Assembly: GCA_000499405.2 (NCBI GenBank)
Contig: HG738139.1
Span: 11,804,398 to 11,868,397, forward strand
Length of the DNA stretch: 64,000 bases
Direction of reading: 5' to 3'
Source: Onchocerca volvulus
Lineage: Eukaryota > Nematoda > Chromadorea > Rhabditida > Onchocercidae
Shown: positions 34,022 through 48,276 of the stretch, one piece after another
Position numbering within the stretch: the stretch's first letter is position 1
How the letters are laid out: each line of letters starts with the position of its first letter
Notes under the pieces: model-generated
What the model was told of the DNA's origin: nothing
The model's database searches: none
Seen by the model: the letters and a program-made list of their open reading frames with translations, nothing else
Translations under genes and position numbers: made by a program

Positions 34022-34473
34022 TTGTTAAACGAACATACAAATTTTCTTTCAACTGTAAAAAATTTTTCATTGCATAATCAAATTTATTTTTCTTTATCGA
34101 AAATTTCCAAAATTTATGCAATTAATCAAAAACTTTCTTCATTCGAAAAGTTAGAGTTTCTTCAAATGTACACACGTAAAATTCTCGAATACTATAAAAA
34201 TTTTAGCAAGATAATTATTCTATTTATTATAAAAGTTATGAATACCTAAATTCTTTTCTTTTTTCTTTCCTGCTTAGAGACTGAATATAACGATAAAATA
34301 CTGGTATTAGAATATTTGAAGGAGAAAACAACAATATGCACAATTATGAAAAATTATTTTTACCAAAAATCATTTAAACAAGCCGAGAATTTTCTAATGG
34401 ACGGGAATTTACCACTAATTTTAAATCATCATCAGAATTACAAAAAAACATTTTTGATATCAGCTTCAAATTG
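34022..34473 (+). CDS. Doubtful two-exon ORF, unrecognised
   Basis: A frame from 34022 (no ATG at its start) reads NEHTNFLSTVKNFSLHNQIY and continues to LSSFEKLEFLQMYTRKILEY. A possible GT donor at about 34229 and an acceptor TGCTTAGAG at about 34276-34284 join it in phase to a second open stretch. That stretch reads TEYNDKILVLEYLKEKTTIC, then FKQAENFLMDGNLPLILNHH, with a stop at about 34473. Charge and residue balance is better than the surroundings, hence its listing. It has no start codon, domain or homologue that I recognise, and chance remains likely. Confidence 0.25.
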
Positions 34474-34479
34474 ATCCTC

Positions 34480-37400
34480 TTCATTTAATTCTTCTAACAT
34501 AAGACTTATTGATATGAATCATAAAACTAGTCAATCACTAATCGAAATTTTTATCACTGAAAAAAAAATAGAATGAATAACTAAATTTATATGGAAATGA
34601 TAAATTTTCGTTTATATTCAACCGATCAAAATGACTAATTAACCAACTGGAATTTTTTGTTTTATTTTTTTACATTATATATCATCGATGTATAATATAA
34701 ACAAACTGATTTGATTCACCATTTAAAAAAAAAAAAGGGAAAAAGTTACGCAATAATTTTCTAAATTGCGAAAAAAAGAATTTTTTTTGCGACGAAAATA
34801 AAAAATAAAGCCATAAACTCGTTTCTGATTTTTTTTTTTTTGGATCAAAACAATAAATAGCATTCATCATATTTAAAAAAGCATCATTTACCTAAAGCAT
34901 TCATCATTATTTTTTAAATATGAAAACTGATATTCATATCAGAAAATGGGAGATTTTTTTTTTGTTTATTTAAAAAATTTCATCAGTCGTATGAGTTGAT
35001 TTATTTATTTATTGAATTTGCGTAAAAATGAATTGTTTGGATGAATCATAATTATCAGCAAATATTTAGTCTATAGATGCTTAATATATTTATATGATTG
35101 AAATTTACAATAAAATATTTTTTAATAAAAAAATTTTCGACGAAACATTGAATAAAACTATTGGAATCTTTCAAATGAAATATTATTTGAAACATTTCAA
35201 TAGTCTTATTTAAAGATACTTCAAGTTTCTTTATTTTCATTTCATAAATAATCTTTTCAAATTATGTTCCCGATGTTTTGGCAAAAATACTTGAAAAAAA
35301 AATGGATAGTATTAAGTGAATTTAAAATTCAAATTTCAAATATTATGAATATATCATCAGAAACGTACAATTCTTTGAAAAGCCAAATCCTTAGTAACAG
35401 ATAATATATTTATTTATTCTATGAGTAACAGATATTTATTTTATTTATATAGATTGGAAATGAAAATAAAATCATTTATAGATTTTTTTGTGAATAAAAA
35501 GATTGATAAATTATTAATTATTAGAATTGAAATATAAATTGTAGAAATAATTTTGGCTTAAAATCTTATCATTTATAAGTTAGTTAGCTTAAATTAACAT
35601 GAGAGATAAAACTGTAAATTCACTTAACAATAAATCAATAATTTTGAAATTAAAATCAATAATTGCTTAATAATAAATTACTATATTATAAATATAATTA
35701 TTGTTTGATGAAGAAAATTCAAATGAACAGTTATGTACTTATTGTATAAAAAAAAAAAAAAAGGAAATTAAGTGAAAAAATATAAAAAATTTACATTGCT
35801 AAAAAAAGCTGTTCTGTTTCAAAAATTGTTCAACAAAATTTGTTTTAAAAAATTAATTTCTTTTATTTTTTTTTTTAATATTAGAACTATGAAAATTACA
35901 ATAACAACAAACGAAAATACAATTAATCAAAAAATATTTCGAATAGAACTTCAGCAAATGAAGTTAAATTAACAATTAATTCTTGAGATATGATAAGAGG
36001 TAAAGTAATGCATATTAATTATTAATTCATTTTTGCCATCAAATATTTGATATCACGTCAGCTTAATTAATGAATGAACTCCAAAAGTTTCTCAAACTGC
36101 GAAACTTTTTTTTAAAATTAAAATACATTTGAAATGAAATGACAATCGTTTTTATAAGAGGAAAGGATCATGTAATGGTAGGAATTGAATAAAATTGCAT
36201 AACTAAAAGATAATAATATTAAAATTCAATTGCTAAATTATTGATATATAAATTTGGGATAAAAATAAAAATTTACCTCTCACTTCTTCATATATCGAAT
36301 TGAATTTGAAAGAGTGAAAACTAATTCCTTCTTTCCAGTCAATCGATAATCTAATTATTCGTACTCATTATGGCAGATGTTTATCACTTCGGTTATTTAT
36401 GAGATTAACTCTTAGCATTATATAAGTTGTACAAATAAAATTATTTGTTATATAATGAACAATCAATCTATTCTTGTTGATTTCTATTTTAAAAGAATTA
36501 ATTTCTTCGACGAAACAATTATTTTCCAATATTAAAACGAATAAAAGAATAATGGAATAATCAATAATGATATATTTTTAGCTTCTACTTGCTTGCAAAA
36601 AAAATTGTTAAAAAATTATTTATAAAAGGGTTTTTTGTAAGAACAAGAAAAAAGAAAAGTTCAGAAAATTAAAAAATTAAAAAACGAAGTCATAAAATTT
36701 TTGAATTAAAAGATTAATAACTATTCAGTTCATTCATTTCTTTTTTTTTTTTCGACAGAAACTTTTATAAATTGTTTTTTAACAATTTTTTTACAAAAAA
36801 AAAAGAAGAAAAATTTAGGAAAAAAGAAGGAAATTAAAAAACGAAAATTTTATGAATTGAAAGATAAATAATTATTCAATTCATTCATTAACTTTTTACA
36901 TTTCAAGTTGAATAATTTATTTATTGAAAATAGTGTTTTTTCTTCGTATTTAAATATAATTTCAAACAAAAAACTAGTTTTTAATCGCTATTTAAGTAAT
37001 TACTTGATCAATAATTGGTTCGTCCTATTCTATAATGAATAATCCTAGAAATGATTAACAGCTTTTAATTTTTTCGATGGTTATCATTCGCTATTTCCTA
37101 TTTCATAAAATTACTTTCTTTGTTTGTAACATAAATACATATTGTTTTAATTTAATTACTAATAATATTTTTAATTGAGTAATACGTGAATTAAAAACAA
37201 TTAATTTTTTTTTAATAGCACTTTTTAATCATAATTTGGATATTATTATTGCAGTATTTATCGAAATAAATTATTTTTTCATTCATAAAAAAATAGCAAA
37301 ATCTTTTATTTTATTTTTGATTCTATCTTTTTATTATATATTCAAATTCTTTCTTTCTGAAATATTTTATCAAATTTTGACGTATGAAAAAAAGGAAGCT

Positions 37401-40400
37401 TGGGTTAAAGGTCATGTTTTGATTGTATGAATTCATATAGTACAGTAAACAAGCTAACTAGATCAAACTAGATTGTGATCCTGATGAATGTAATTGTGCA
37501 AGACTGAAAACTAAAATTAAATCAAATTTTTTTTTTTTTTTGTAGAAATTTAAAATAATTTTTTTTTTCTTCTGTAATCTATCGAATCTATTTTTCTTTC
37601 TATATTTAGGGAAATTTAGTTCATAAATTAAAAGAAAAATTTTAATTAAAAATTTCTGAATGAATTGGTTGCAATTCTATCCCAAGGCATGATAGTATTT
37701 ATTAAAAACTTGAGCAATCAAATTTACAAAATTAACCAACAATATTGTTTTAACTCAAATTATTTTCGAGAATTTTTTTTACAAATTCTATTTCAAATAT
37801 TATAATATTTAATGATGAAATTGATTGAAATTTCAATACATTATAAATTTCTTAAATATTAAAATATAGCATTTTAATTTCAAAAATCCCTTTCTTTTCA
37901 ACGATATACAAAATGCTTCGTTTGTTTTCTTACTAAAATATTTTTTCCCCTTTATTTTGCTAATTTTGAAAATTAAAATTTAGTAATAATATAATCAATT
38001 TTATTATTATAAAATCTAATTATGTAACATTGATCTGACTTACAAAATATTAATAATATTTGCCCGTTTTAAAATTACTACCGTAAAATGAAACAGAGAT
38101 TTTAATGAATTACAAATGACACAATTTTGCAACAATATGTAATAAATATCATATTGATATTGAAGGAAAATTACACAAATTTTATGTAGAAGTCATAAAA
38201 TTTGCAGAGTCAAATTTGTAATTCTACAATATTTATGAAAGAATAATTTGCCGCAATTTCAAAAATTTGCAAAAGTTATCAATTTTATAAAAGAATAACG
38301 AGAGAAATAAAGATAAAAGCAAGTTTTTCAAAGTTGATGACTTAAAAAATTTTTTACAAGAAATCAATTGAAAAAGAAAATAGAGATAAATTGTCACACC
38401 AGGAAACAAATAAAATAAATTATTTAATCGATAAAAAAAAGTTGTAACATTTTACATTTATCAGGAAATGATCATAAAATGAAAAGAAATCGAATGATCC
38501 GAATATTTTTTTATCACTTATTTTATTAAAAATGACAACTTCCTCAAATTAGACATTTCTCTTTTAAACTGTTTCGAAATTATGTTCGATGAGAAAACTG
38601 TTGGAATTTTTTTTTTCTTTTTCAAATTTCTTCCCTAAATCTCATTTTTGTTAGATTAATTGGATATTATTGAAATAACAATATCTAGGAGAAAATTATC
38701 AAAAAAGTCATTTTTTTTTTCTTTTCAAGAAATTAAATAGCTTCAATTTTTTTATTAAATTATTTCAATAAACGTATCGCAGAATTTAAGATATAAAGTG
38801 ATTAAAAATGTTTAATGGAAGATAGTATATTCATTCAATTTTCAAATTGACAAATTTAATTTTGTTATGTATACAATACATGATGATTAATTCGCAATAT
38901 TTTAATTTATTAATAAAATTAAGGAAAGTTAATTTGACTAAAAACCAAACCGATAATTAAAATGAAAATATGAATAGGAAATTATAATACAAATTACAAA
39001 TTTTCGAAATTTCAAAGTTATTAAGAATTGCTTGAGTTTCCAGTTAATCTCTTCGTTTTCATGCCAAGTTTATTTAAATAGCAAGTTTATTCGGATATGA
39101 GAGAAAAACCTCGTAGTATTTAAAATATTAAAAATAATTGATTTTTGCACTGTAAGTTTGTGAGTGAAATGGAAATGATTTCGAAAATTATAAATTTACA
39201 ACTTATTTAAAAAAAAAAAAAAAAAAACGAAACTACTTACGCGACTTGCAACATTACTTAATAATTCATTGGCAAATTGTTTAATTATTGATTAATCAAT
39301 TAATTAATTGACCACGCTGATTAATTATGAACGCTTATTCTTATATAGATACGATTGCAAGAATTGCATTCATTCATCGCCTTCATTTATAAGTCTTTAA
39401 CTGATTTCATTCATATTAAAAAAAGCCTGAAAAAAAGGAATTAAATTTTTAGAATTTTCGGAAATTAAATTTTTGAAAAATTCAAAGCAAACAATTTGAA
39501 TAAAATTTGATTTTCAAAATAGAATTTTAATTTTTTAAGCTGAACATTTCGGATGCAATAAATTATGAATTTTCTAACTTATCACTTCATCAAGAAAATT
39601 CATTGCAAATTTCAAATTAAATTTCAGATTGAAAGGATTACACGGATAATAAGTTTTATCAGATTATCAGATTTCTTTCAGAAGGCAATGGTAGTGGATT
39701 CTTGATGAATTTTTGATATTGTAGGAAAATAATTTATTCAAAAATTCTGCAATAAATTTATTTATTTGCTAAAAAGCTATTGCGAATTAATTTGATGCTT
39801 AAATTTTGTTTCGATACTACAAGAAGAAATTTAGAATTTGCTCTTAATTTCCAATAAATTCCAAATTTCAAAAAAAAGATACTGTTGATTGATTGTCGAT
39901 CAAAATAAGAAATTAGAAAAGCTAAGTTTGTTTAAAAAATAATTAAAAGTTAGTATGTTTGGCTTTATTGCATATTTTACGTTTTATGTTTCAATTCTTG
40001 AAACTTTCTATTGTCGAAAAAAATATAATATTTAAATTGATTATGATCAGCTTAACTAATTCATTTTTATTATTTTATTTTTTATTGAACGATACCATCC
40101 CATAATTCCTCTATTTTAAACTTGTTACATTTAAATAATTCTGTATAAAAGCATAGAAATAAAATGCTTTTTTTTTAAAAACGTAAGTAATGTAAGTAAG
40201 ATTTACGTAAATACCAAGTAAGTAATGTAACCTCACACGTGTAACGTAACAAACTATCCCAAATGCTTGCACGAAAGAGAAATAATAAATTTCAAAAAAT
40301 TTTAATTTTCAAAAAAAAAAATTAATAATACAAACATTATCAAAAATATTATGACAAATTTAAATTTTTTAAATATAAAAGCAAAAAATACATCAATGTG

Positions 40401-41250
40401 ATTATATAAAAAAAAATGAATGATTTTAATAAATTCCAAACATCCTTTTAATATTTTAGAAAATACAATGACGAAACTTATGGGAAATTTCCACAGAGTA
40501 TTAAAAAAATTTAATAAAATAGTATTGTTATGATGAATCAAAAAATATATATTCAATACAAGAACTTAAATATAAAAAAGAATTTACTAATTTATTCATG
40601 CTAAAATATTAAATCCTTTTTCATAAAAAGTCATCCAACTTAAAGGAATACGTCATAATGACGTCTACTTCCTTACGTTATTCGTCATTTTCATTTCAAT
40701 ATTTCAAGTATAAAAGTTTACATCATAACTAAACGGAATTTATAAAAATGAAAAAAACATAGAATATAAACAATTCAGAATTAGATGTATATAATTACAG
40801 TAATTAAAAAAGAAAAAAGAAAAAAATTATTGATAATACAAGGACAAATATTTGTGAGCAAACAATAAAATCAAAACAATAATTAAGTAATTAGTCATTT
40901 CTAAAAAATAAAATAAACAAATACCAAATTCATCTTTTATATCATAATCAAGAACTGAAAATTATTTTGTTTTTATATTTTTTATAAATATTTAATCGTA
41001 AAAATCTAATAATAATGAAAATAGTAATTTGCACATCATTTACAAATTACACTCGAAAGATTTCACTAATTTTACAATTTCCATCAAAAATAATAAAAAA
41101 AATTATCTCAAAATTTTAAAATTTCATCCAAAATATTTATTTTTTAAAAATGACAAATATACAAAATTATAATAACATTTAAAATTATGATATATTCAAA
41201 AACAAAAAAAAAAAAAGAGAAAATATCTGTTAAAATATATGTCGTTCTAA
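34480..41250. other. Gene-poor AT-rich region, 3' flank of the LMO7-like gene
   Basis: Nothing coding was recognised. An imperfect duplication of about 70 bases is visible (36660-36740 and 36825-36900, sharing AAATTAAAAAACGAA and TTCATTCATT). A GTAAGTAATGTAA-type simple repeat lies at about 40182-40235, and AATGACG words in both orientations lie at 40650-40690. The far right end must contain the 3' UTR of the LMO7-like gene, but no polyadenylation site was fixed. Confidence 0.45.
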
Positions 41251-41255
41251 ACTTT

Positions 41256-42940
41256 CTAAACTTTACTAAACTTAAGATCAGATTCTTCATTGCTATAACA
41301 ACTTTGACAATGAAGTTTAGAATCCCGAACCCGAACATCGGTACCACGAGTTCCATTTCCGAGCGTCATCTTACAAACGTAACATCGGAAGCAACTCAAA
41401 TGATAAAATAAATTCAACGATTCGATGATCATTGCAGCACCACGTCCTAGAAAAAAAAGATTTTATTCATTTCTGATATAATTTCAATAATTTTATACAT
41501 TTCTAATATATTTAAATTGTAATAGATTAAAAATTTTCAAATGTATTTAATTATTAAATAATGCGAAAGTATTTTTATCACTTAGATGATTATATGTATA
41601 TACATTTAAATCTAATTATATATCATAAGATAATAATAGTGATAACATGCTATTGTGATCAGCTACTATCACAATAATATAATAATATTCTATTATGATT
41701 AACTCAATTCAATCATATAATCGTAAAAAATCTATATTTGTTACAGGAATAATAATATATTATTGCGATTAACTTAATTTAATCGCATAATCGTTAATCG
41801 TTAAAATATACACAAGTAAAAATAACGATAATATGATTAATAACATATTATAATAATAAGTAATATATTGTAATAATATAACGATAATATATTACTTAAT
41901 TTAATTACATAATCATTAAAATATTTTTATATAATTTTTGTTGTAGATATTATAACTGTTATCTTGATTATCATTTCTAACTTAAATCAATTATGCTAAT
42001 ATTTTTTTTTTAATGGAATAAAGATATCTTCGTTTTATCTTGAAATTGATATCATAGTTAAAATGAAATTAAAAATTTTTTTTATACAAAAATTAAAAAA
42101 AGTGAAAAGCGAAAAAATCTTAGAAGTAATTTATTACAGATAGTAAGCGTAATCAATAAATTATCAGGAATAATTTTATATTTTTTTTCATTTCTGTAAG
42201 GCAATAAAAATGCATGCAAAGCTTGAAAAAAAAAGCAATACAAATGTAGAGAGAATTAAAATGAATTTTTTTAATAATATTCTAAAGCTATCAAAATCAT
42301 AATGCATTTAATACGAATTGAATTAAATTACAATTACAAATCGATATTTCTATAAAATTACATTACATTTATTTATAGTTTACTAAAAAGGATGCATAAG
42401 TTTTTTGCAAAATTATAATGAAAAATGACAAAAAGAAAAAAGAAGGAAGCAATTTTTATAGTATTTAAAATAATTGCGTAGAAAAGTTTTTTAGGTTGCT
42501 TTTTTTTAGAGAAAAAATGAGTCAGGCTAAAGAAGCAAAATGATGCTAAAAATTTATGGAAATTACTTTGAAATGCAAATACCAATTGCGAACATATAAA
42601 ACATTAATTTTTTGGATATAAAAAAGAAGTTGAATAAAACATGTGAATGATAAATGATAACTTCTACAGATTAAAAAAAAGAAAAAAATGTCTAAAATGA
42701 TGAGAAAAATTTCATCAAAAAGTATTTGTATGCAAAAATAAAGATATTATTAAGTTCCAAGCATAAAATATGCAAAGTAAAATGAAAAAATTTTAAATCT
42801 ATTCAAGAAAACACCACAAAAAACTTGCCAAGTTCCATGCTACAATGTGAACATCGATGTTTACCACTTACTGATAACAATGGTTCATCTGTACTTGATG
42901 GAAGTTTATTGTTTATTTTACGATTATTTGATTCATCCGA
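41256..42940 (-). CDS. LMO7: LIM-domain exons and stop codon of the LMO7-like gene
   Basis: Two exons (42940-42829 and 41446-41256) encode the C-terminal LIM domain. In numbering from the ATG at 56654, the zinc ligands are C1027, C1030, H1050, C1053, C1056, C1059, C1081 and C1084, which fits the LIM spacing CX2CX19HX2CX2CX2CX21CX2C. The core GRGAAMIIESLNLFYH followed by LSCFRCYVC closely resembles the LMO7/LIMCH1 LIM sequence (GAAMIIESLGL) and differs from ALP/Enigma LIM domains. The protein ends KFSKV 13 residues after the last ligand. The intron between them has donor CTTG|GCAAGT, so a GC-AG intron is required to keep LG-RGAAM in frame. The intron holds a degenerate AT-rich array at 41.6-41.9 kb. 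Confidence 0.93.
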
Positions 42941-45900
42941 CTGAAAATAAAAAAAAATGAATAAAGAAATGAATATCAACAAAGTAGAATTGATATTTTA
43001 AATTGAATATTTAAACGATCAATTAGATTTTACTAGTTTACTAACTGATTTTAATACTTACTAAAAAAACAACTTGGTATTTAATTCTGTTATTACTTAA
43101 TTTGTAGTTAAAGGACACTTAAAAATTTAATAATTCAAAAAAGGATTGAATTTTATGCAGTAAAAATGAAATATTCATAATTATAAAACCTATGCATGAA
43201 ATTAAATTTAATTTGTCTGGTTCTTTTAGTAATGGCTAATTTTTCATCCGCCTAAACTGTTATTAAAATAAAAAGATTCACTTTGTCCTGGAAAAATAAT
43301 TTCAGCATAATTAAATATGAAACGATATTTTCATTGAGGAATTTCTGAATTATTGTCTATCTGGATGTTAATACTAAAATATATTTTCTTAATTACTTAA
43401 TTAAGCATTTCGATTCTAATTATTTCGGTTTTAGAGTAAAACTGCTTTAAAACGTGTTGAATTCAAAAAAAAATTTACACAATCAATGGATACTTCATTA
43501 TATTATAATTATATTTGAAATCAATTAAATTAGTTAGGATGAATTCTAAAATATATCGATTAAACATTTCAAAATGTCATTCTTCAATTTTATGATATAA
43601 ACAAAAATTATTTACCTCATAAGCTTTGCTTGAATTTGATGCAATCGATCGATTATTCTCGGATAAATTTTTGGGTACCAAAAATTGATCAGCAGATGAA
43701 AGATTTTCAATACCCGAATCAAATTTTTTTATTTGAGTCGGCTCTGATTGTACTGAATATCTTGTTATCTTTTTGTTCTCATAATACGAACTATAATTAA
43801 TAATTAAATTGAAAATAATTCGAAATACAAATATGAGAACAAATAATAATACCTACTAGCATTTGCAATATGAACTAATTGAAAATATTTAAAAAGATAT
43901 CATTTAAAATATGGGAAAAAATTATAAATTTCGAGCTCAAAAATTTTGAAATCCGAGTAAAATTTTAAGTTAAAAAAGAATTTAAAATTGAAAGTTTTTT
44001 AAAAATACAAAAACTAGCCTATGATGAATTCCAGTATCCTTATTTGGGCGAAATTGAAATTTCGAATCTGCATCAATTCGATTACGACTCTCCGGATCAC
44101 CAGGACTTGGTAAACGTTGTTGTTCGATAATTTGACGCCATTCTCGACAATCCTAAATGTATAAAATTTATAAAACAATAATAACATATAAATATTATTA
44201 AGTGATAAACAAAGAAAAATATTATAAAACTTAAAATTGATTTTGCTCAATTTGGAAAACAAATAAATATGAATTATAAAATAAAAAAATAATTAATGGC
44301 TATGCATTAGAGAGATTCTAATATATTCTGCGATATTCAAATTCCGATATTTTCAATAATATAATAATGAAAAAATAAAAAAATTACTAATACAAAAATA
44401 TGCTCAAAATAACACACAATTCTAAAACAATGTACCATTATTTTGTTACAGTGTTGAAAGATACAAAATATTGATTTTTTTCTTTTAAATTATGGATGAT
44501 GATAGGAAGAAAAATAAAACGCATATCAGTTTATAACTGAAATCAAAAGAATTTAAGGTTAGTATTATTATTCAAACTTTTGCTAAAAACTTCCAATAAT
44601 TATTTTTTCGAATTATTTTTTCCGATTTTTACAATCATTCAGCAATCATAAAGTGATCTATTCTTAAATTATTTTGTGAATGATAGATAAATAATGATAA
44701 TGAATTATCTTGCATGCTAAACAGGATTTCCGGATTGTTTGAGTTTAGACAAATTTTGAAAGATTTTTTTCGTCAGAATTTTTTCAAAAAGTTTTGATAA
44801 TTTCGCATTTCTTCTTTTAAATCAGAAATATATCTTATTATACGTTTTAATTTATTCTAATATACGTACTATTGAAGAATTTTTCGTTTGACCATTACTA
44901 CCAATATCATTGGTACCATCTTCAGGCATTACTGCATCTCTCTAAAATTATACATTCGTTTTATAAAATTTCATTCCTTATTTTTTCACAAAAATTATAA
45001 TTTGAGCAGAAAAATAGCATAAAGAATGTAAATTTGTAAAAAATAAAAAAATATAAAAAATATGAAAATAAAATATTTCTTATATGTATTATTCAAATAT
45101 TGTTAAATAAATAAAAATTTTTCTCTCCAAATAGACATTATAATTTTAACTTAATATATGATTCACCTGAATGATTGATTTAGTAATACTTGGAAAATTG
45201 CATGGTACCACATAACCATTTCGTCGATATTCACCACCGATATTTCTCGGCAATGACATCGTTTTTGCTTCGTCTTTCTTCATCCAATAACTTATCTAAA
45301 ATAAAATATTATTTATGAAATTAAATTTAAATTTAAAAAGAAAAATCATAATATTATATCATTCATTCATGTTTAATTCACTTTGTAAAAATTTTATCTT
45401 TTTGTTTTTAATTTAAAGTCTCATTCATATATATATATATAGAACATAAATACATGATATAATATTAATTTTATGAATAATGTTTTGAATAAAAAGATAA
45501 AATTTTTTCTATATATAATATTATAAGAAATATAATAAGTGCGTGTTAATTATTTAATTTAATTACATAAGTTACGCATTTCAGATAATATTAGTAACAT
45601 TTTTTTTTGTAACTTTTTAATTTCTAAAAATGTATGCAGCAATATATTGAAATGTAAAATGAGATTTCATTATTTTAGATTGCAAAAACTTTTAAATAAA
45701 TAAATGAATTAAGTTTCTGTATTAATAAACAAAAAGCACCTATAATATATGGGTTATTTCATTTAATGAATCTATTCAAACTTGATTAAATAAATTAGTG
45801 TCAATTAATACAAATGATAATTAAGTTATTGAAGTAAATATAAAAAATGATTAGGTTTGCTGGAATATATAATGATTGCGTTACATTTATAGTTATGTTT

Positions 45901-48245
45901 ACTGAAGTAAATAATAATTATGTTTTGTTTACTAATGTAAACAATGATTGCGTCATTATTTACTGAAATAAATAATGATTTATTGAAATAAATAATGAAT
46001 ACTTTATGTTGTATCGGTGATGTTGTAACACTTCGAACTGGAGTTATATCATAATTACGAAGTACAAGTGGTACTTCATTATCATCTTCATTGGTATATA
46101 AATTGACAAAACCATCCGCGTCGCTTTCTATAATTTATCATTTTTCATTTACATTTTTAATATTTGATTAAAAATTTGATAAATGAGTAAAATTGAAATG
46201 AAATCAATAAAACTGATATAATCATAAATACTTTTACTGAAACTATTTCATTAGTAAAACTGTTAAAATTATTCGATTAGGTACATATTCAAATATTAAG
46301 AAATTTGATATTCAAATATATAGATTGGATATTGAAATATGAAAGAAATGTATCATCGAAAAATAACCAGTTTATTTAGATTTTTTTTAACGATTAGACC
46401 TTTCCATTTAAATCAACCATTAACTGAGTTTTTTTTTTTGAATAATTAATAATTGTTATTATGATTATAGTGAAATGATAATGATAATAATAATAATAAT
46501 AATAATAACACAAGTATGTTTATTGCTTAAAATATTTAAAGTATAATATAAAAGCAAACTGTTACATAGAAATGTTATTATTATAACAAAAAAAAAAATT
46601 AAATTAGTGAAATTAAATCATTTAATTAATGGTATGAATAATATAATTACATTTAAAGTATAATATAAAGTATAAGTCAGATTGTTTTACAGCACTATTA
46701 TTATTACTATGATTTGAAAAAAAGAAAAAATTGACAGAAATTAGATCATTTAATTATTCAAATGATCTTTGACCATTAAAATTCACAAGTAACCTTCATA
46801 AAATATGAAAATAGTATCACAAAATCTATTAATAACTTAATTTTAAGGAGGCAATTCATTTTATAATGAGAAATCAATAAGTTATAATAAATGTAAACCT
46901 CGTCTGAAGATGCTAGAAGTATTTGCAGTGGTACCATCGTCCTGATCATCATTAGTATTTTTCTTCCGTTCCACTTCCGGTATAAAATCAGCCAATTTAC
47001 CAGGTTTTGGTTTATCATGCAATGATATGACACGATAATCTGGATCATTTCCTACACCAGTTATAGAACATGATGTACTACTAGCAAGTGACGTACGACT
47101 GGAAAAACGCTCACGTGAATGACGCATAGCATATTTTCCACCTATATACGCTACTCGTGAATCATCATCATCTAACATTGAAACTGATGATAATGCCGAA
47201 TTGCTACGCGTAACGGTTACATCTTTCAGATTATGTGAAACCGGAGTAACCGTACCGGAAGCAGCTGAAAAAAACGGATTCAGAAAATAAATATAAACAA
47301 TTTCAGCTTAAATTTCTTAAAATTTGATGATGAAAAGGTTTTAAAATTGTTGATAATAATCCAAAAATTACGCATATTCATATTTCGAATTACTGTTTAT
47401 TTTAATAATAATATTATTTTTGAAATTTAATAAAATTGTTCCAATAAATATAAGCATTCAAATTTATGAACGAGAAAAAATTCATCATAAGAAATTTTTC
47501 AGAAAATCATTTCAGAAAAAAAAAAGAAAGAAAATTTATTTTATTTTTCTCAAAGAAAAAAAAAGATTGTAAGAAATTTTACTAGTTTTGATGGTGTAAT
47601 CTTTTTTGAAATTTAATTTATATTTGAATAATGTTTACTTAATATTGCCCATTTTTTTTTCGATTCTTTCAATGTTCAATTCGAATATTCATTTCGAATA
47701 TTCAATAATCTGTTTGTTATTTTGTAAAATTTTACCATTTTCGGAATGTTTATTTGCATTTGGTGCAGCAAATTTACGTATTGGCGAATGTTTTTGTTTT
47801 CGAAATCCTTTACAACTACTATTTTTGGTAGTACATTTATCATCAAATAATGCTCGCTTTTGATCAAATGAAATTGTTGATCGTTGATCGATAACTGATG
47901 AAGCATTTTCAGCTGATATACGTGGACCTGAAAGGTGAAAAAATTAGCAGCAACTAGAAATGAAATAATTAATTTCGAAATAATATTACTAATTTTTGTC
48001 AACAGAAATTCATTTCTGTAAAAAAAGGCAATTAACTATGAATAATTTCTTGCAAGTTTACAACACTTTTTATTAGCATTAATTAATTAAAGAAAAATCT
48101 AAAAGTCAACACTGTAAAATAAATAATCTATTTCAAAATATAGTTAATTCTTGTGGAAGAAATTCATCTTGCTTGAAAAATACAATTAACTATTAATTAA
48201 TTATTGGATGCTTAAGAACTTGCATTGTATTTTACTGATTAAATT

Positions 48246-48276
<31 letters not shown>

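Noticed and set aside
37470..37515. Short plus-strand stretch reading CDPDECNCARLKT
   Set aside because: The Cys-rich look is striking, but it is about 15 residues long with no acceptor or donor that frames it, so it is treated as chance.
24700..41250. Search for hidden exons, rRNA, organelle DNA or further Wolbachia fragments
   Set aside because: No segment had the composition or motifs of bacterial or mitochondrial genes, and no exon could be anchored except the doubtful pair at 34 kb.
46776..47048. Minus-strand frame MIQIIVSYHCMINQNLVNWL...
   Set aside because: Wrong frame of the LMO7-like exon 46899-47264; the in-phase frame is RVAYIGGKYAMRHSRERFSS.
47606..47863. Plus-strand frame opposite an LMO7-like exon
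   Set aside because: Shadow of the in-phase minus-strand exon 47736-47927.
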